This document shows, piece after piece, positions 1-11,168 of a stretch of DNA of 64,000 nucleotides. A program made the position numbers and the translations under genes. Within the stretch, counting starts at the first letter, position 1, and every line of letters starts with the position of its first letter. Origin of the DNA: Prevotella melaninogenica (GTDB lineage: Bacteria > Bacteroidota > Bacteroidia > Bacteroidales > Bacteroidaceae); assembly GCF_003609775.1 (NCBI RefSeq), contig NZ_AP018049.1:1635001-1699000 (forward strand), written 5' to 3'. Under the pieces are notes generated by a model. It was not told where the DNA came from. It saw only the letters and a list, made by a program, of their open reading frames with translations, and did not search any database.

Positions 1-1437
1 ATCTGCCATCGCCATCGCCATTCGGCTGAGACTTAGGACCCGACTAACCCCGGGCTGATTGGCATCGCCCGGGAAACCTCGGTCTTTCGGCGAAAGGGAA
101 TCTCACCCTTTTTATCGTTACTTATACCTACATTTGCTTTTCCATAAGCTCCAGGATTAGTTACCTGCACCATTCAACGCTAATGGAATGCTCCCCTACC
201 GATACTTTTAATATACATTACTATCCCGCGCCTTCGGTATCTGACTTATACCCGATTATTATCCATGCCCGGACCCTCGACTAGTGAGCTGTTACGCACT
301 CTTTGAATGAATGGCTGCTTCCAAGCCAACATCCTAGCTGTCACGGGGACCAGACTTCGTTAGACTAACTAAGACAGAATTTCGGGACCTTAGACGGCGG
401 TCTGGATTCTTCTCCTCTCGGGGACGGACCTTAGCACCCGCCCCCTTACTGCACGACTGCAGTCCATAAGCATTCGGAGTTCGTCAGGTCTCGATAGGCG
501 GTGAAGCCCTCTTGACCTATCGGTCGCTCTACCTCTTATGGAGATCGTCGCACGCGGCACCTAAATGCCTTTCGGGGAGTACGAGCTATCTCCAAGTTTG
601 ATTGGCCTTTCACTCCTACACTCACCTCATCGGGAAGCTTTTCAACGCTTATCCGTGCGGTCCTCCATTCGGTGTTACCCGAACTTCAACCTGGGCAAGT
701 GTAGATCACTTGGTTTCGCGTCTACCCCATCTGACTTGACGCCCTATTCAGGCTCGCTTTCACTGCGGATGCGCGTCTCATGACGCTTATCCTTGCCAGA
801 CATGGTAACTCGTAGGTTCATTATGCAAAAGGCACGCCGTCACCGCTTACGCGGCTCCGACCGCTTGTAGGCGCATGGTTTCAGGAACTATTTCACTCTC
901 CTCATCGGAGTGCTTTTCACCTTTCCTTCACAGTACTCGTTCACTATCGGTCTCACGGGAGTATTTAGCCTTACCGGATGGTCCCGGCTGATTCGCGCAG
1001 AATTACACGTGTTCCGCGTTACTCAGGATACCACTACGTCTCGTCATGCTTCGAATACGGGATTATCACCCTCTATGATTGATCTTTCCAGAACATTCTT
1101 CTCACAATCTAAGTACGACAACGTGGTCCTACAACCCCTGCTAAGCGTTGCCACAAAGCAGGTTTGGGCTCTTCCCCGTTCGCTCGCCACTACTAGGGGA
1201 ATCATTATTTATTTTCTCTTCCTAAAGGTACTAAGATGTTTCAGTTCCCTTCGTTCGCCTCACTACAGACATGTAGTGATAACAGGTCTTCAACCTGCTG
1301 GGTTGTCCCATTCGGAAATCCTTGGATCAAAGGTTATTTGCACCTACCCAAGGCTTATCGCAGCTTATCACGTCCTTCATCGCCTCCGTGAGCCAAGGCA
1401 TCCGCCATGCGCCCTTTCTTACTTTCTTCGCCTTCTC
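1..1437 (-). rRNA. rrl: 23S ribosomal RNA, 5' half (partial)
   Basis: The plus strand reads as the reverse complement of the first half of a bacterial 23S rRNA. The 5' end is recognisable near 1370-1437, where the reverse complement carries the conserved block with GGCGGATGCC and CTTGGC near the start of the molecule. The remainder of the gene and any 5S gene lie beyond the left edge. The 5' boundary is estimated from family conservation and may be off by about 10 nt. Long open frames on either strand here are accidental. Confidence 0.95.
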
Positions 1438-1806
1438 TGTGATTACTCACAGAGAATGTAGCTCATACTTTCAGCTGTTGTGTGATTCTAAAGAATTTGA
1501 AGTTGTTTCTTCAATAATTAGAATACTAATTCTTCCCATTATAGAAAGAATAGTTCTACATTACAGTCTTGCTTGTGTCAATATGTCAAAGATCTTGTGC
1601 TGTAAAAACAGCGAAGTGGAGAATAAGGACTTGAACCTTTATGTGAGCCTTAAACTCTAAACTCCTACATTTATATAATACAGAGTGCAGTGAGTACAAG
1701 AAGAAAAACGAACCAAAGGTTCTTTATATCATCTTGAGTACCGTTAAATTGTCAACTTATATAATTAAATACGTATCGACTCAATAACTAATAAGCATTC
1801 TCTCCA
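1438..1806 (-). other. 16S-23S internal transcribed spacer without an intact tRNA
   Basis: This is about 370 nt between the 3' end of 16S and the 5' end of 23S. On the minus strand a boxA-like antitermination motif, GATCTTTGACATAT, lies at 1581-1594, next to a small GCTGT/ACAGC hairpin at 1599-1612. No cloverleaf for tRNA-Ile or tRNA-Ala was found, although many Bacteroidales rRNA spacers carry both. The segment 1617-1660 read on the minus strand resembles the T-arm and 3' acceptor half of a tRNA (GGTTCAAGTCC followed by TTCTCCA), but no matching 5' half is present. Confidence 0.7.
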
Positions 1807-3338
<1,532 letters not shown>

Positions 3339-3670
3339 AAAATATGTGTTGGTGATAAGTGATGGGTGATAAATGATAATGGATACCATGTTAACCCAAA
3401 CGCTTCACCGAGTAATCTCTGTTTCAGAACGCTTATCCTAAAAGTATCAAGTAAAAAGCACCTTTTCTCTTGTTCCTTAATTATTTTGAGGAGGTGCCTC
3501 AAAAGTAGGAACAACGAATTGATCGGTTCGTTTCTTTTACCCATCCATTTGATATAAAACCAAACAGACGCTTCTTGTACTACTTCTCTGTTTATGTAAA
3601 TCTTTTCAAAGAACTCTTTCTTTAATCGCTCTCAAGAACTTGCCAGATGGCTTGTTTTGTAAAGCGAGTG

Positions 3671-3702
3671 CAAAGGTATAGAGAAAATCCATTCCTTCCA
3701 AA
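3671..3702 (-). promoter_or_regulatory. rRNA operon promoter, Bacteroidetes type
   Basis: On the minus strand a -33 element TTTG (3699-3702) is followed after exactly 20 nt by a -7 element TACCTTTG (3671-3678). This matches the Bacteroidetes primary-sigma consensus. The implied start of transcription is about 330 nt upstream of mature 16S. The leader between contains a boxA-like GTTCTTTGAA (around 3605-3620 on the minus strand), as expected for an antiterminated rRNA operon, and a short GATGGGTGATAA-type repetitive stretch at 3350-3390. Confidence 0.85.
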
Positions 3703-3814
3703 TGTTTTGAAGATTATTTTTTCAAGAAATGAATATTTTTATCTAAAATTGACCCAAATCAACTAATTTGTTTAAAAATGATTATTTTTGTAGCCTAAAA
3801 CAAGACTATAAAGT

Positions 3815-4507
3815 ATGAGACATAAAAAAGAAGTTTCTGAGATTGGCGAGCACACATGTATCCTACATAGCGAAGAGAACGCAAAGTTTTTCATCATTCA
3901 GCCCGTTGACAGCAATGATACGGAGGAGTTAGAGCGTCAGATCACCTATATAGAAGAAAACTCGCAAACACCTTTCATCCATATTGCTATTCGCATAAAC
4001 AAATGGAATGCCGAGCTTACCCCTTGGCCTGCTCCCCCCGTATTTGGAAAGATTCCCTTTGGAGATGGTGCTCATTCCACCTTATTATATATAATAGAAC
4101 AACTTATCCCTGCCTTAAAAGTACGATATGCCATGGAACTCCATAAAAGCAACACCATCTTAGGTGGATATTCATTAGCAGGACTATTCTCCCTTTGGGC
4201 AAGCTATCAACAAAACGTTCCTTTCCGTGGAATTGTCTCAGCATCCCCTTCTGCATGGTATATAGGATGGTTAGACTATGCTGACACCCACCAACCACAA
4301 GTAGAACACGCATATCTCAGCCTTGGCGACAAAGAAGAGAAAACAAAAACAAAATTGATGTCAACTATCAGTAAAGACATCCTACAGCAAGAACAAATCT
4401 TCAAAGACAAAGGCGTAAATTGTAAGATGGAATGGAATGAAGGCAACCATTTCCAAGACAACGGAGTCAGAATTGCCAAAGGATTTGTTTGGTTGATGCA
4501 CCAGTAA
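3815..4507 (+). CDS. alpha/beta-hydrolase fold esterase
   Basis: This 230-residue protein has no signal peptide and is probably cytoplasmic. The nucleophile elbow G-Y-S-L-A-G places the catalytic serine at residue 120. A candidate acid is Asp172 (L-G-D-K-E-E) and the base is His212 (G-N-H-F). This Ser-Asp-His order and the short length fit the alpha/beta-hydrolase esterases of the esterase-D / Fes-like type. The substrate cannot be told. It is a single gene, starting 110 nt beyond the divergent rRNA promoter, with the DUF3298 lipoprotein converging from the right. The ATG at 3815 is the first in frame. Function as an esterase is inferred from the triad only. Confidence 0.75.
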   Translation: MRHKKEVSEIGEHTCILHSEENAKFFIIQPVDSNDTEELERQITYIEENSQTPFIHIAIRINKWNAELTPWPAPPVFGKIPFGDGAHSTLLYIIEQLIPALKVRYAMELHKSNTILGGYSLAGLFSLWASYQQNVPFRGIVSASPSAWYIGWLDYADTHQPQVEHAYLSLGDKEEKTKTKLMSTISKDILQQEQIFKDKGVNCKMEWNEGNHFQDNGVRIAKGFVWLMHQ

Positions 4508-4601
4508 AAACACTGACTATTCCCTTCAAGAGAGAGAATAGTCAGCGAAAAGGCTATTAAAGCCCAATATAATTCAATCCAACTTACAAAATTAAGAAAG
4601 A

Positions 4602-5522
4602 TTATTTAATCCCCGCAAGGCGTTGTGCCTCAGGTGAAAGGAACTTTCCAATCTTTTCATAAGGAACAGTAAAGGTAGGCATTCCGATAACATAAGCACC
4701 AATCTCATAGAATCCATAGATAAACACCACACCCTTTGGAGAAAGATAAACACCATTTCTTGGTAATGGGATAATACCATTCTCGAGAGAAAGCCCATCC
4801 ATATCTTCCTTTACACGGCTTTCAACATCATTCTCTTTTTCATACCCCCCTCTGAAATAGCTTTCAACACCAGCTCTGAGGATAGGTTGAAGTGCTTTTA
4901 TATCCTTCGGACTCAATACATTCCGCAGCATAACACCCGTCTTCTTGTCGAAAGTAGCCCCATATTCTGAAGCCATTCCATGCGCACCACCCGAATATGT
5001 GTAAAAAGAAGAATAGTACGTAACATAACGTTCCGTTTCATTTAGCTTCATTATAAACTTAGAAATTTCTGGTTTCCAAGCCACATCTGGGTCATCAATT
5101 TCTTCTAAAGTTTTGCTTATACTCTTATAAGCATTCTTAGCATAGTAGTTTATCATACCCTTACCATCCGCAAAATTACTATAAGGTTTAGACTCTACGC
5201 CCTCATCACTATAGTCATCTCCAATCCATACCAATTCAGACGAAAGGTAAGCACGGAGCGAATCGACCAGCGGTTGAGGACCAGACACAGGGAAGGAATA
5301 AGCAAGATCAACGTCACCCTTCTTTGTACTATAAGACTTACCAATAGAATCAACCACCAATGGTACGTCTTTCTTTTTTACAACAGAGTCAGCTATCAAA
5401 GAAGGAGAAGCCACAGAATCCTTCACTTTCTCCGCAGCTGATGCCTTCTCACCTTTGCATCCAGCTATAACAGTAATAGATAAAAGAGATGCTAAAAGGA
5501 ATAAAAAATTTTTATTATTCAT
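4602..5522 (-). CDS. DUF3298-type lipoprotein
   Basis: This 306-residue protein begins with a lipoprotein signal peptide with lipobox I-A-G-C (Cys at about residue 22), followed by a low-complexity Ala/Ser/Lys/Val linker. The folded part contains Y-S-G-G-A-H-G at about residues 175-181, the signature of the DUF3298 (RsiV-like) fold that follows a DUF4163-like region. Members are extracytoplasmic and usually bind peptidoglycan or lysozyme-like ligands, although most have no known function. It is probably anchored in the inner or outer membrane facing the periplasm. It stands alone, convergent with the esterase gene and divergent from the oxidoreductase gene at 5687. The family call is good and the role is unknown. 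Confidence 0.75.
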   Translation of the reverse strand: MNNKNFLFLLASLLSITVIAGCKGEKASAAEKVKDSVASPSLIADSVVKKKDVPLVVDSIGKSYSTKKGDVDLAYSFPVSGPQPLVDSLRAYLSSELVWIGDDYSDEGVESKPYSNFADGKGMINYYAKNAYKSISKTLEEIDDPDVAWKPEISKFIMKLNETERYVTYYSSFYTYSGGAHGMASEYGATFDKKTGVMLRNVLSPKDIKALQPILRAGVESYFRGGYEKENDVESRVKEDMDGLSLENGIIPLPRNGVYLSPKGVVFIYGFYEIGAYVIGMPTFTVPYEKIGKFLSPEAQRLAGIK

Positions 5523-5686
5523 ATCAACTAATGCTTGTTAAGAGACAACAAAAATAGTCATTTCCCCTTTTATTTCCAAAACATTCCCTACTTTTGTTGT
5601 ATAAGGATAGTAACAAAGCACATTCTATAGGCTTATCCCATAGAAAATTAGGCCATAGAACATGCTCTTAAAAAGTAATAGAAAAA

Positions 5687-6631
5687 ATGAAGATTAGCAT
5701 TGTAGGAACTGGAATGATAGCCACAGAGGTTATCACATTGCTCAAGACAGAAGTAAAAGGGATAGAAATCACCAGTATATTTTCACATAGCAATACGGAA
5801 AAGGCAGAATTTCTTGCGAAGATGAATCATATTGAGCGTATTTATACAGACTATGCTCAGTTGCTAAAAGAAGACAAAGCCGACTTCGTTTATATTGCCT
5901 TAGTCAATAGTGCCCATTATGAATTTACCCGCAAGGCATTAGAGGCAGGTAGAAATGTAATTGTAGAAAAGCCTTTCACCCTCACTGTTGCCGAAGCAGA
6001 AGAGCTTACAACAATGGCACGAGAAAGAAAGCTCTACCTCTTTGAAGCTATCTCTCCACTCCATACACCTAACTTCCGCATGGTCAAAGATAGCCTAAAG
6101 AAGATTGGTCCCATTCACTTTGTACAGTGTAATTTCTCACAATATTCAAGTAAGTACGAACGCTATTTACAAGGAGATATTGCCCCTGCCTTCAATCCAG
6201 ACTTAGGCGGTGGTGCACTGAACGACCTCAATGTCTACAATATCAATATTGTTATAGGGCTTTTCGGGCATCCTACTGCTACACAGTATTTTGCCAACCG
6301 AGGGCATAACGGCATTGACACCTCTGGCGTAATGGTACTCTCCTACCCTACAATGACGGCAACCTGTACCGCAGCAAAGGATTCAAGTAGTCCATCGTTT
6401 ATACTCATACAAGGAGAAAAAGGGTGGATACACATCCCAACAACTGCAAATGAGTTTGGTAGTGTAGAAATCATGAAACAAGGAAAACTGACCAGTTATC
6501 GACGTAACGCCTATGAAAGTCGCCTTGCTCATGAGTTTATGAGCTTCAAAGATGTATGGGAAAAGAAGAATTACAAGCAGATGGAAGCATGGCTTGAGAG
6601 GTCAGTGGAAGTAGTGAGGGTCATGGGATAA
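5687..6631 (+). CDS. Gfo/Idh/MocA family NAD(P)-dependent oxidoreductase
   Basis: This 314-residue cytoplasmic oxidoreductase has an N-terminal Rossmann fold with G-T-G-M-I-A at residues 7-12. The family motif E-K-P-F lies at about residues 95-98, where the Lys-Pro is typical of the active site of Gfo/Idh/MocA enzymes. The C-terminal half is the alpha/beta substrate domain with the conserved D-L-G-G-G-A-L-N-D-L stretch. Members act on sugars, inositols or amino-sugar derivatives and trans-dihydrodiols, and the substrate cannot be assigned here. It is transcribed alone. The stop is followed directly by a tandem 27-bp repeat and then by a hairpin terminator shared with the convergent metY gene. 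Confidence 0.85.
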   Translation: MKISIVGTGMIATEVITLLKTEVKGIEITSIFSHSNTEKAEFLAKMNHIERIYTDYAQLLKEDKADFVYIALVNSAHYEFTRKALEAGRNVIVEKPFTLTVAEAEELTTMARERKLYLFEAISPLHTPNFRMVKDSLKKIGPIHFVQCNFSQYSSKYERYLQGDIAPAFNPDLGGGALNDLNVYNINIVIGLFGHPTATQYFANRGHNGIDTSGVMVLSYPTMTATCTAAKDSSSPSFILIQGEKGWIHIPTTANEFGSVEIMKQGKLTSYRRNAYESRLAHEFMSFKDVWEKKNYKQMEAWLERSVEVVRVMG

Positions 6632-6633
6632 AA

Positions 6634-6687
6634 AAGCCTCACCCCCAACCCCTCTCCGAAAAGCCTCACCCCCAACCCCTCTCCGAA
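6634..6687 (+). repeat. tandem 27-bp C-rich repeat plus complementary arm
   Basis: Two perfect adjacent 27-bp copies (6634-6660 and 6661-6687) have the core CTCACCCCCAACCCCTCTCC. They are followed at once by the complementary G-rich arm GGAGAGGGG, so a transcript could fold into a hairpin using the second copy. C-rich intergenic repeats of this kind are widespread in bacterial genomes. Nothing suggests a coding role. Confidence 0.85.
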
Positions 6688-6762
6688 AGGAGAGGGGAGT
6701 AATTACCGTAGAGGGGGATGGATAAACAGATTGAGGGGAAGGGTTTTATAAAATTATAAAAT

Positions 6763-6798
6763 AACAAAGGGCACTCAGTTATTGGGTGTCCTTTGTTA
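6763..6798. terminator. bidirectional hairpin terminator
   Basis: The arms AACAAAGGGCAC and GTGTCCTTTGTT form a stem of about 12 bp with a short loop. It sits between the convergent oxidoreductase (+) and metY (-) genes and is flanked by A/T-rich sequence on both sides, so it could stop both transcripts. Confidence 0.75.
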
Positions 6799-6814
6799 TA
6801 TCCTTATGTTTGGA

Positions 6815-8086
6815 TTACTTCAATGCTTGGTCAAGATCTGCGATAATATCATTTACATTCTCAATACCCACAGAAAGACGGATTAAGTCTGGTGCTACAC
6901 CAGCCTCTCGGAGTTGTTCGTCTGTCAACTGGCGGTGAGTATGACTTGCTGGATGCAGAACACAAGTACGTGCGTCAGCCACATGAGTTACGATTGAAAC
7001 GAAGTCTAAACGATCAATAAAGTTGATTGCATCCTCTCGTGAACCCTTCAAACCAAAGGCTATGACACCACATGAGCCATTTGGAAGATACTTCTGTCCC
7101 AAAGCATAATACTTATTTGAAGGAAGACCACAATAGTTCACCCATGCAACCTTCTCATTCTTCTCCAACCACTCAGCTACCTTCTGTGCATTATCACAGT
7201 GCTGCTTCATACGAAGATGTAAGGTTTCAAGACCTATATTAAGCAGATATGAGTTTTGCGGTGCAGGAATACTTCCAAGGTCTCTCATCAACTGAGTAAC
7301 GAGCTTCGTTATATATGCCAATTTACCAAACGACTTCGTATAAATGAGTCCATGATAACTCTCATCAGGAGTTGTCAATCCCTGGAACTTCTCACTATAA
7401 GCTTCCCAATCAAAGTTACCAGAATCGACAACAACACCACCTACTTGTGAAGCATGACCATCCATATACTTTGTCGTAGAATGAGTGACGATATCACAAC
7501 CCCACTCAAAAGGACGACAGTTGATTGGTGTAGCAAACGTATTATCGACAATCAGTGGTACACCATGCTTATGAGCAATTCCTGCAAAGCGTTCGATGTC
7601 AAACACCTTACCTCCTGGATTTGAGATTGTCTCACCAAAGAAACATTTTGTATTTGGCTGGAAGGCTGCTTCAATCTTTTCATCATCCCACTCTGGATCA
7701 ATAAAGGTACACTCAATGCCCAACTTCTTCAGTGTTACACCAAAGAGATTATACGTTCCACCATAAATTGTGTTGGAAGTCACTAAATGGTCGCCTGCTC
7801 CACAAATATTAATGATAGCATAGAAATTAGCAGCCTGACCAGAAGAGGTCAGTACAGCAGCAACGCCACCTTCAAGGGCTGCAATCTTCTTAGCTACAGC
7901 ATCATTAGTAGGGTTTGCCAAACGAGTATAGAAATAACCGCTATCCTCTAAGTCAAACAAACGTGCCATTTGTTCGCTGGTCTCATATCTAAAAGTTGTA
8001 CTCTGATAAATTGGTAACTGCTGAGGTTCACCTTTCTTAGGTTGCCACCCGCCATGAATACATATAGTTTCAAGATTTCTTTTCAT
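6815..8086 (-). CDS. metY: O-acetylhomoserine sulfhydrylase / aminocarboxypropyltransferase (MetY)
   Basis: This 423-residue PLP enzyme of the Cys/Met-metabolism family makes homocysteine from O-acetylhomoserine and sulfide. The N-terminus E-T-I-C-I-H-G-G-W and the segment P-I-Y-Q-S-T-T-F are typical of MetY. The PLP lysine lies in S-T-T-K-Y-M-D-G-H at about residue 210. The length matches the MetY subgroup, which is longer than MetB or MetC. The frame is open to 8146, but I chose the ATG at 8086. The promoter TTTG-N19-TAACTTTG lies at 8128-8158, so the longer form would begin upstream of the start of transcription. It is divergent from an Lrp-type regulator, which probably controls it. Confidence 0.93.
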   Translation of the reverse strand: MKRNLETICIHGGWQPKKGEPQQLPIYQSTTFRYETSEQMARLFDLEDSGYFYTRLANPTNDAVAKKIAALEGGVAAVLTSSGQAANFYAIINICGAGDHLVTSNTIYGGTYNLFGVTLKKLGIECTFIDPEWDDEKIEAAFQPNTKCFFGETISNPGGKVFDIERFAGIAHKHGVPLIVDNTFATPINCRPFEWGCDIVTHSTTKYMDGHASQVGGVVVDSGNFDWEAYSEKFQGLTTPDESYHGLIYTKSFGKLAYITKLVTQLMRDLGSIPAPQNSYLLNIGLETLHLRMKQHCDNAQKVAEWLEKNEKVAWVNYCGLPSNKYYALGQKYLPNGSCGVIAFGLKGSREDAINFIDRLDFVSIVTHVADARTCVLHPASHTHRQLTDEQLREAGVAPDLIRLSVGIENVNDIIADLDQALK

Positions 8087-8127
8087 ATCTTTATTTGCTT
8101 TATTATTTTTATTCTTAAGTATGATTG

Positions 8128-8158
8128 CAAAGTTACGATAAAACAATTTACTATCAAA
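8128..8158 (-). promoter_or_regulatory. metY promoter
   Basis: On the minus strand TTTG (8155-8158) is followed after 19 nt by TAACTTTG (8128-8135), the Bacteroidetes -33/-7 pattern. The predicted leader is about 35 nt. The element lies in the 164-nt gap shared with the divergent Lrp gene, so an Lrp operator is likely to overlap it, but I cannot point to one. Confidence 0.75.
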
Positions 8159-8250
8159 ATATACTTCAAAAATAAGAAAAATATACTACCTTTACCCCAC
8201 ATTTCCAATAAACAGCAGAATAATATTCTACAAAAACAAAACATATCAAA

Positions 8251-8730
8251 ATGAATAACAACGAGAACCTAGATGATATCGACCGTAAAATCCTACGTAT
8301 TCTACAACGTAACTCTGATCTTACAGTAAAAGAATTAGCCGCAAAACTCCATCTGTCAACCTCTCCAACGTTTGAGCGACAGAAGCGATTAGAACGTGAT
8401 GGTTATATAGAAAGATATATGGCGGTTGTAAATCCTCATAAGGTTGGCAACGGTATAATGGTATTATGTAATATCAGACTTAAAAAACATTCTCAAGAAC
8501 TCATACAAGAGTTTATGGACGTTGTGCAGAATCTTGAAGAAATCACAGAGTGTTATAACACCAGTGGTGACTACGATTTCCTTATTAAAGTCTATGCGCG
8601 TGACATGAAAAGCTATCAACAATTCATGCTCAACACGCTTGGTACAATTGATTGTATAGGAAGTTTGCATAGTATCTTCGTTATTGACGAAACAAAGAAT
8701 ACACACGCTGTCCCCATCTCTATGCCCTGA
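8251..8730 (+). CDS. Lrp/AsnC family transcriptional regulator
   Basis: This 159-residue regulator has an N-terminal winged helix-turn-helix (about residues 7-66, beginning L-D-D-I-D-R-K-I-L-R-I-L and containing the recognition helix after L-H-L-S-T-S-P). A C-terminal RAM ligand-binding domain follows (about 70-145, with S-G-D-Y-D-F-L-I-K-V). This is the full Lrp/AsnC layout at normal length. Such proteins form octamers that bind amino acids. Divergence from metY with 164 nt between suggests control of sulfur amino acid synthesis, which is an inference from position. A weak -7-like TACCTTTA lies at 8187-8194. A dispersed repeat follows the gene. Confidence 0.9.
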   Translation: MNNNENLDDIDRKILRILQRNSDLTVKELAAKLHLSTSPTFERQKRLERDGYIERYMAVVNPHKVGNGIMVLCNIRLKKHSQELIQEFMDVVQNLEEITECYNTSGDYDFLIKVYARDMKSYQQFMLNTLGTIDCIGSLHSIFVIDETKNTHAVPISMP

Positions 8731-8832
8731 AAAAACATGACAAAATGTCGAGTAAAATATCTAAAAATAAAGACAAAAACACATGTAAAAAGCAGGATTG
8801 TAACCAACAGTAAATCAAATAGTTATAAAGTA

Positions 8833-8964
8833 CCAAAAGAAAAGATGCTTAATTGGACTTCAAAAGGGCGTTAGTTAGACCTCAAAAGGGCATCTATTGA
8901 AAGCCTATTAGGCGTCTTTTAGAAGCCAAAAGAGCATCTATTGGTTTTGAACCACATGAAAATA
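8833..8964 (+). repeat. 22-bp-period intergenic repeat, family R3, copy 1
   Basis: About six imperfect units of exactly 22 bp start at 8833, 8855, 8877, 8899, 8921 and 8943. The unit core is AAAAGGGC followed by a T-rich end (GTTAGTT or ATCTATT). The unit at 8899 appears inverted, as its reverse complement starts AAAAGACGCC. Similarity to the second copy at 42125-42256 extends on both sides, from about 8777 to about 8990. The remaining sequence up to the nptA-like gene at 9193 shows no gene. Confidence 0.85.
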
Positions 8965-9192
8965 ATTTACAAAGATGCTATTGGTATGAAAATCATTTGC
9001 AGGAGATGAGAAGACATGATAATGAGTAAGCATGGGATGCTTAGGCTCTAATGACCAATTTAAGATTGAACGGAAGAACACTAAAAAAGCAGGAACACAC
9101 ATTTAGTATGTCCCTGCTTTTATCTTGTTTGCCTCTTTCTGTTCAGTTGTTGACACTCAACTGCCGAACATAAAGCACCAATACGCAATCAA

Positions 9193-10899
9193 TTACTTTC
9201 TAATACACATACGTGCCTCAACAACATTAACGATGTAGTCGCCCAATTTCTCACATTCCTGTATGATATCCATATACAAAGTACCAGCTGCGTAAGTGTA
9301 CTTATGCTCGTTGATATCATTGATATTCTGTGTGCGCAACTGAGCACGATAGTTGTTAATATCACTTTCAATAGCGAAGGTACGATTCACGTCGACCTCA
9401 CGCTTATGCTTTATCAGAACAACACTCATCTGTGACAAAGCATCATCGGTGAGTTCGAACATCTGTTTGATATTGTCATACTGACTCTCTGTAAACTCCT
9501 CCTTGCTGCTACGTAGACGGCTAATCGTTCGTGCAATGTTAAAGCAAGAGTCACCGATACTCTCAATTTCAGTAATCTCGCGAAGCATATCACGCACCTT
9601 CTCCTTCGTGTCATCACTCAAGTGAGCATTGCTCACTTGGTCAAGATACTTCGCAATCTCTACCTCCATATTATCAGATATACCCTCGTATTTCTCGATA
9701 CGTTCATAAAGTTTCTCGAAAGCATCATCATCTTTTGTCGTCAGGAGGTCACGCACCATACCAAACATGCGGTGTGTACGCTCAGCGTATGAGTGTATCT
9801 CCTTTGAAGCCTCAAATACAGAAAGCTCTGGTGTCTTCATGATACCCGAATGGATAAATCGCAGACGGAATTCGTCTTCATCCTTATTAGCCTTCGACTT
9901 GATAAACCAACATACAACACGTTCCATCTGTGGAATAAACCAGATAAGCAAAGCTGTGTTACAAACATTGAAACATGTGTGGAACATTGCTAATACAATT
10001 GGCAAGGTAGCGGCTCTTTCTGCAGGTGAAGAGTTATCATTTACTGGGTCATAACCTACGAGTCCACAAACAAAGTTGACGAAAGGATAGAACAAACACA
10101 TCACCCAAAAGACGCCAAAAACATTAAAAAGCAAGTGGGCAAAGGCTGCACGTCGTGCCTGTGTATTGGCTCCGAGGGCTGCAAGATTGACTGTTGCTGT
10201 TGTACCGATATTCTCACCCATCACCAAGGCAATACCAAGATAGATTGGCAATACACCCGTTGAACAGAGCAGAATGGTGATCGCCATTACCGCAGCAGAG
10301 CTTTGTACGATACAAGTAATAACTGTTCCTATCAGCAGGAAGACGAGTATCGTCAAATGACTGCTCGTATCAAAGGATGAGAAGAACTTGATTGCATCAG
10401 GATTATGCTCTAAATCAAGGTCTTTTCCACCACTACTCAACAACACAAGGGCGAAGAACAAGAAGGCAATACCAAAGAGGAAATCACCGATGTAACGCCG
10501 TTTCTTGTTGTAAATGAGGATAATTCCGATAAAGAAAGCAGGGAAGACGACTAAGGTTAAGTCGACATTAAATCCCAAGGACATAATCCATGCGGTGAGC
10601 GTCGTACCAATATTGGCACCCATAATGATCGAGATAGCTTGCGCAAGGGTAAGCAGTCCCGCATTAACAAAACTCACCGTCATCACAGTTGTTGCTGATG
10701 ACGACTGTACCGCACAAGTAATAAAGGTACCCGTAAGCATTCCGGTGAAACGATTGGTGGTCATTGCACCTAAAATGTGACGAAGCTGAGAACCTGCCAT
10801 CTTCTGCAGAGCCTCACTCATAACCTTCATTCCATAGATTAATAGGGCAAGAGAGCCCATAATCTTCATAAAGATAATTGAATAGTCGCTTGTACTCAT
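9193..10899 (-). CDS. Na/Pi-cotransporter family protein with PhoU-like domain (paralog 1)
   Basis: This 568-residue inner-membrane protein has an N-terminal half holding the duplicated Na/Pi-cotransporter core, with signature Q-S-S-S-A-T-T at about residue 65 and its second copy Q-S-S-A-A-V-M-A at about residue 203. Each sits in a set of hydrophobic segments. The last third (about 350-560) is a soluble helical PhoU-like domain rich in Glu, Lys and Arg. It probably imports phosphate with sodium, or exports it as shown for some NptA homologs. It is the downstream member of a tandem pair with the gene at 11251. A 350-nt gap with a terminator separates them, so each probably has its own transcript. 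Confidence 0.88.
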   Translation of the reverse strand: MSTSDYSIIFMKIMGSLALLIYGMKVMSEALQKMAGSQLRHILGAMTTNRFTGMLTGTFITCAVQSSSATTVMTVSFVNAGLLTLAQAISIIMGANIGTTLTAWIMSLGFNVDLTLVVFPAFFIGIILIYNKKRRYIGDFLFGIAFLFFALVLLSSGGKDLDLEHNPDAIKFFSSFDTSSHLTILVFLLIGTVITCIVQSSAAVMAITILLCSTGVLPIYLGIALVMGENIGTTATVNLAALGANTQARRAAFAHLLFNVFGVFWVMCLFYPFVNFVCGLVGYDPVNDNSSPAERAATLPIVLAMFHTCFNVCNTALLIWFIPQMERVVCWFIKSKANKDEDEFRLRFIHSGIMKTPELSVFEASKEIHSYAERTHRMFGMVRDLLTTKDDDAFEKLYERIEKYEGISDNMEVEIAKYLDQVSNAHLSDDTKEKVRDMLREITEIESIGDSCFNIARTISRLRSSKEEFTESQYDNIKQMFELTDDALSQMSVVLIKHKREVDVNRTFAIESDINNYRAQLRTQNINDINEHKYTYAAGTLYMDIIQECEKLGDYIVNVVEARMCIRK

Positions 10900-11168
10900 A
10901 TATTTAATTTAAAAGCTTCAAACTTTAAGACAAGTGTTCATTAAATTGTTTTCTTTCAACAACTCAATGAAAGAGAGGGGTTGTTTATCCATAAAAGACT
11001 ACTAATTTTAAACGTACAAAGCTGTACGTCCTTACAAATTACGCTACTAACAGTAGACTGCAAGATACCCCAAACCATTCTTTTCTATTGCTTCTTGTGC
11101 TTTATGGCTATCTAAACACATCATTTATCAAGCCACAACATATTTTTAATTTCGAATGCAAATATACG

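Noticed and set aside
1617..1660. A functional tRNA gene in the rRNA spacer
   Set aside because: Only a T-arm-like and 3' acceptor-like part is present. No 5' acceptor strand, D-arm or anticodon arm could be placed.
8087..8146. Longer N-terminus of MetY starting at 8146
   Set aside because: The promoter at 8128-8158 lies within it and the extra residues are not found in the family.
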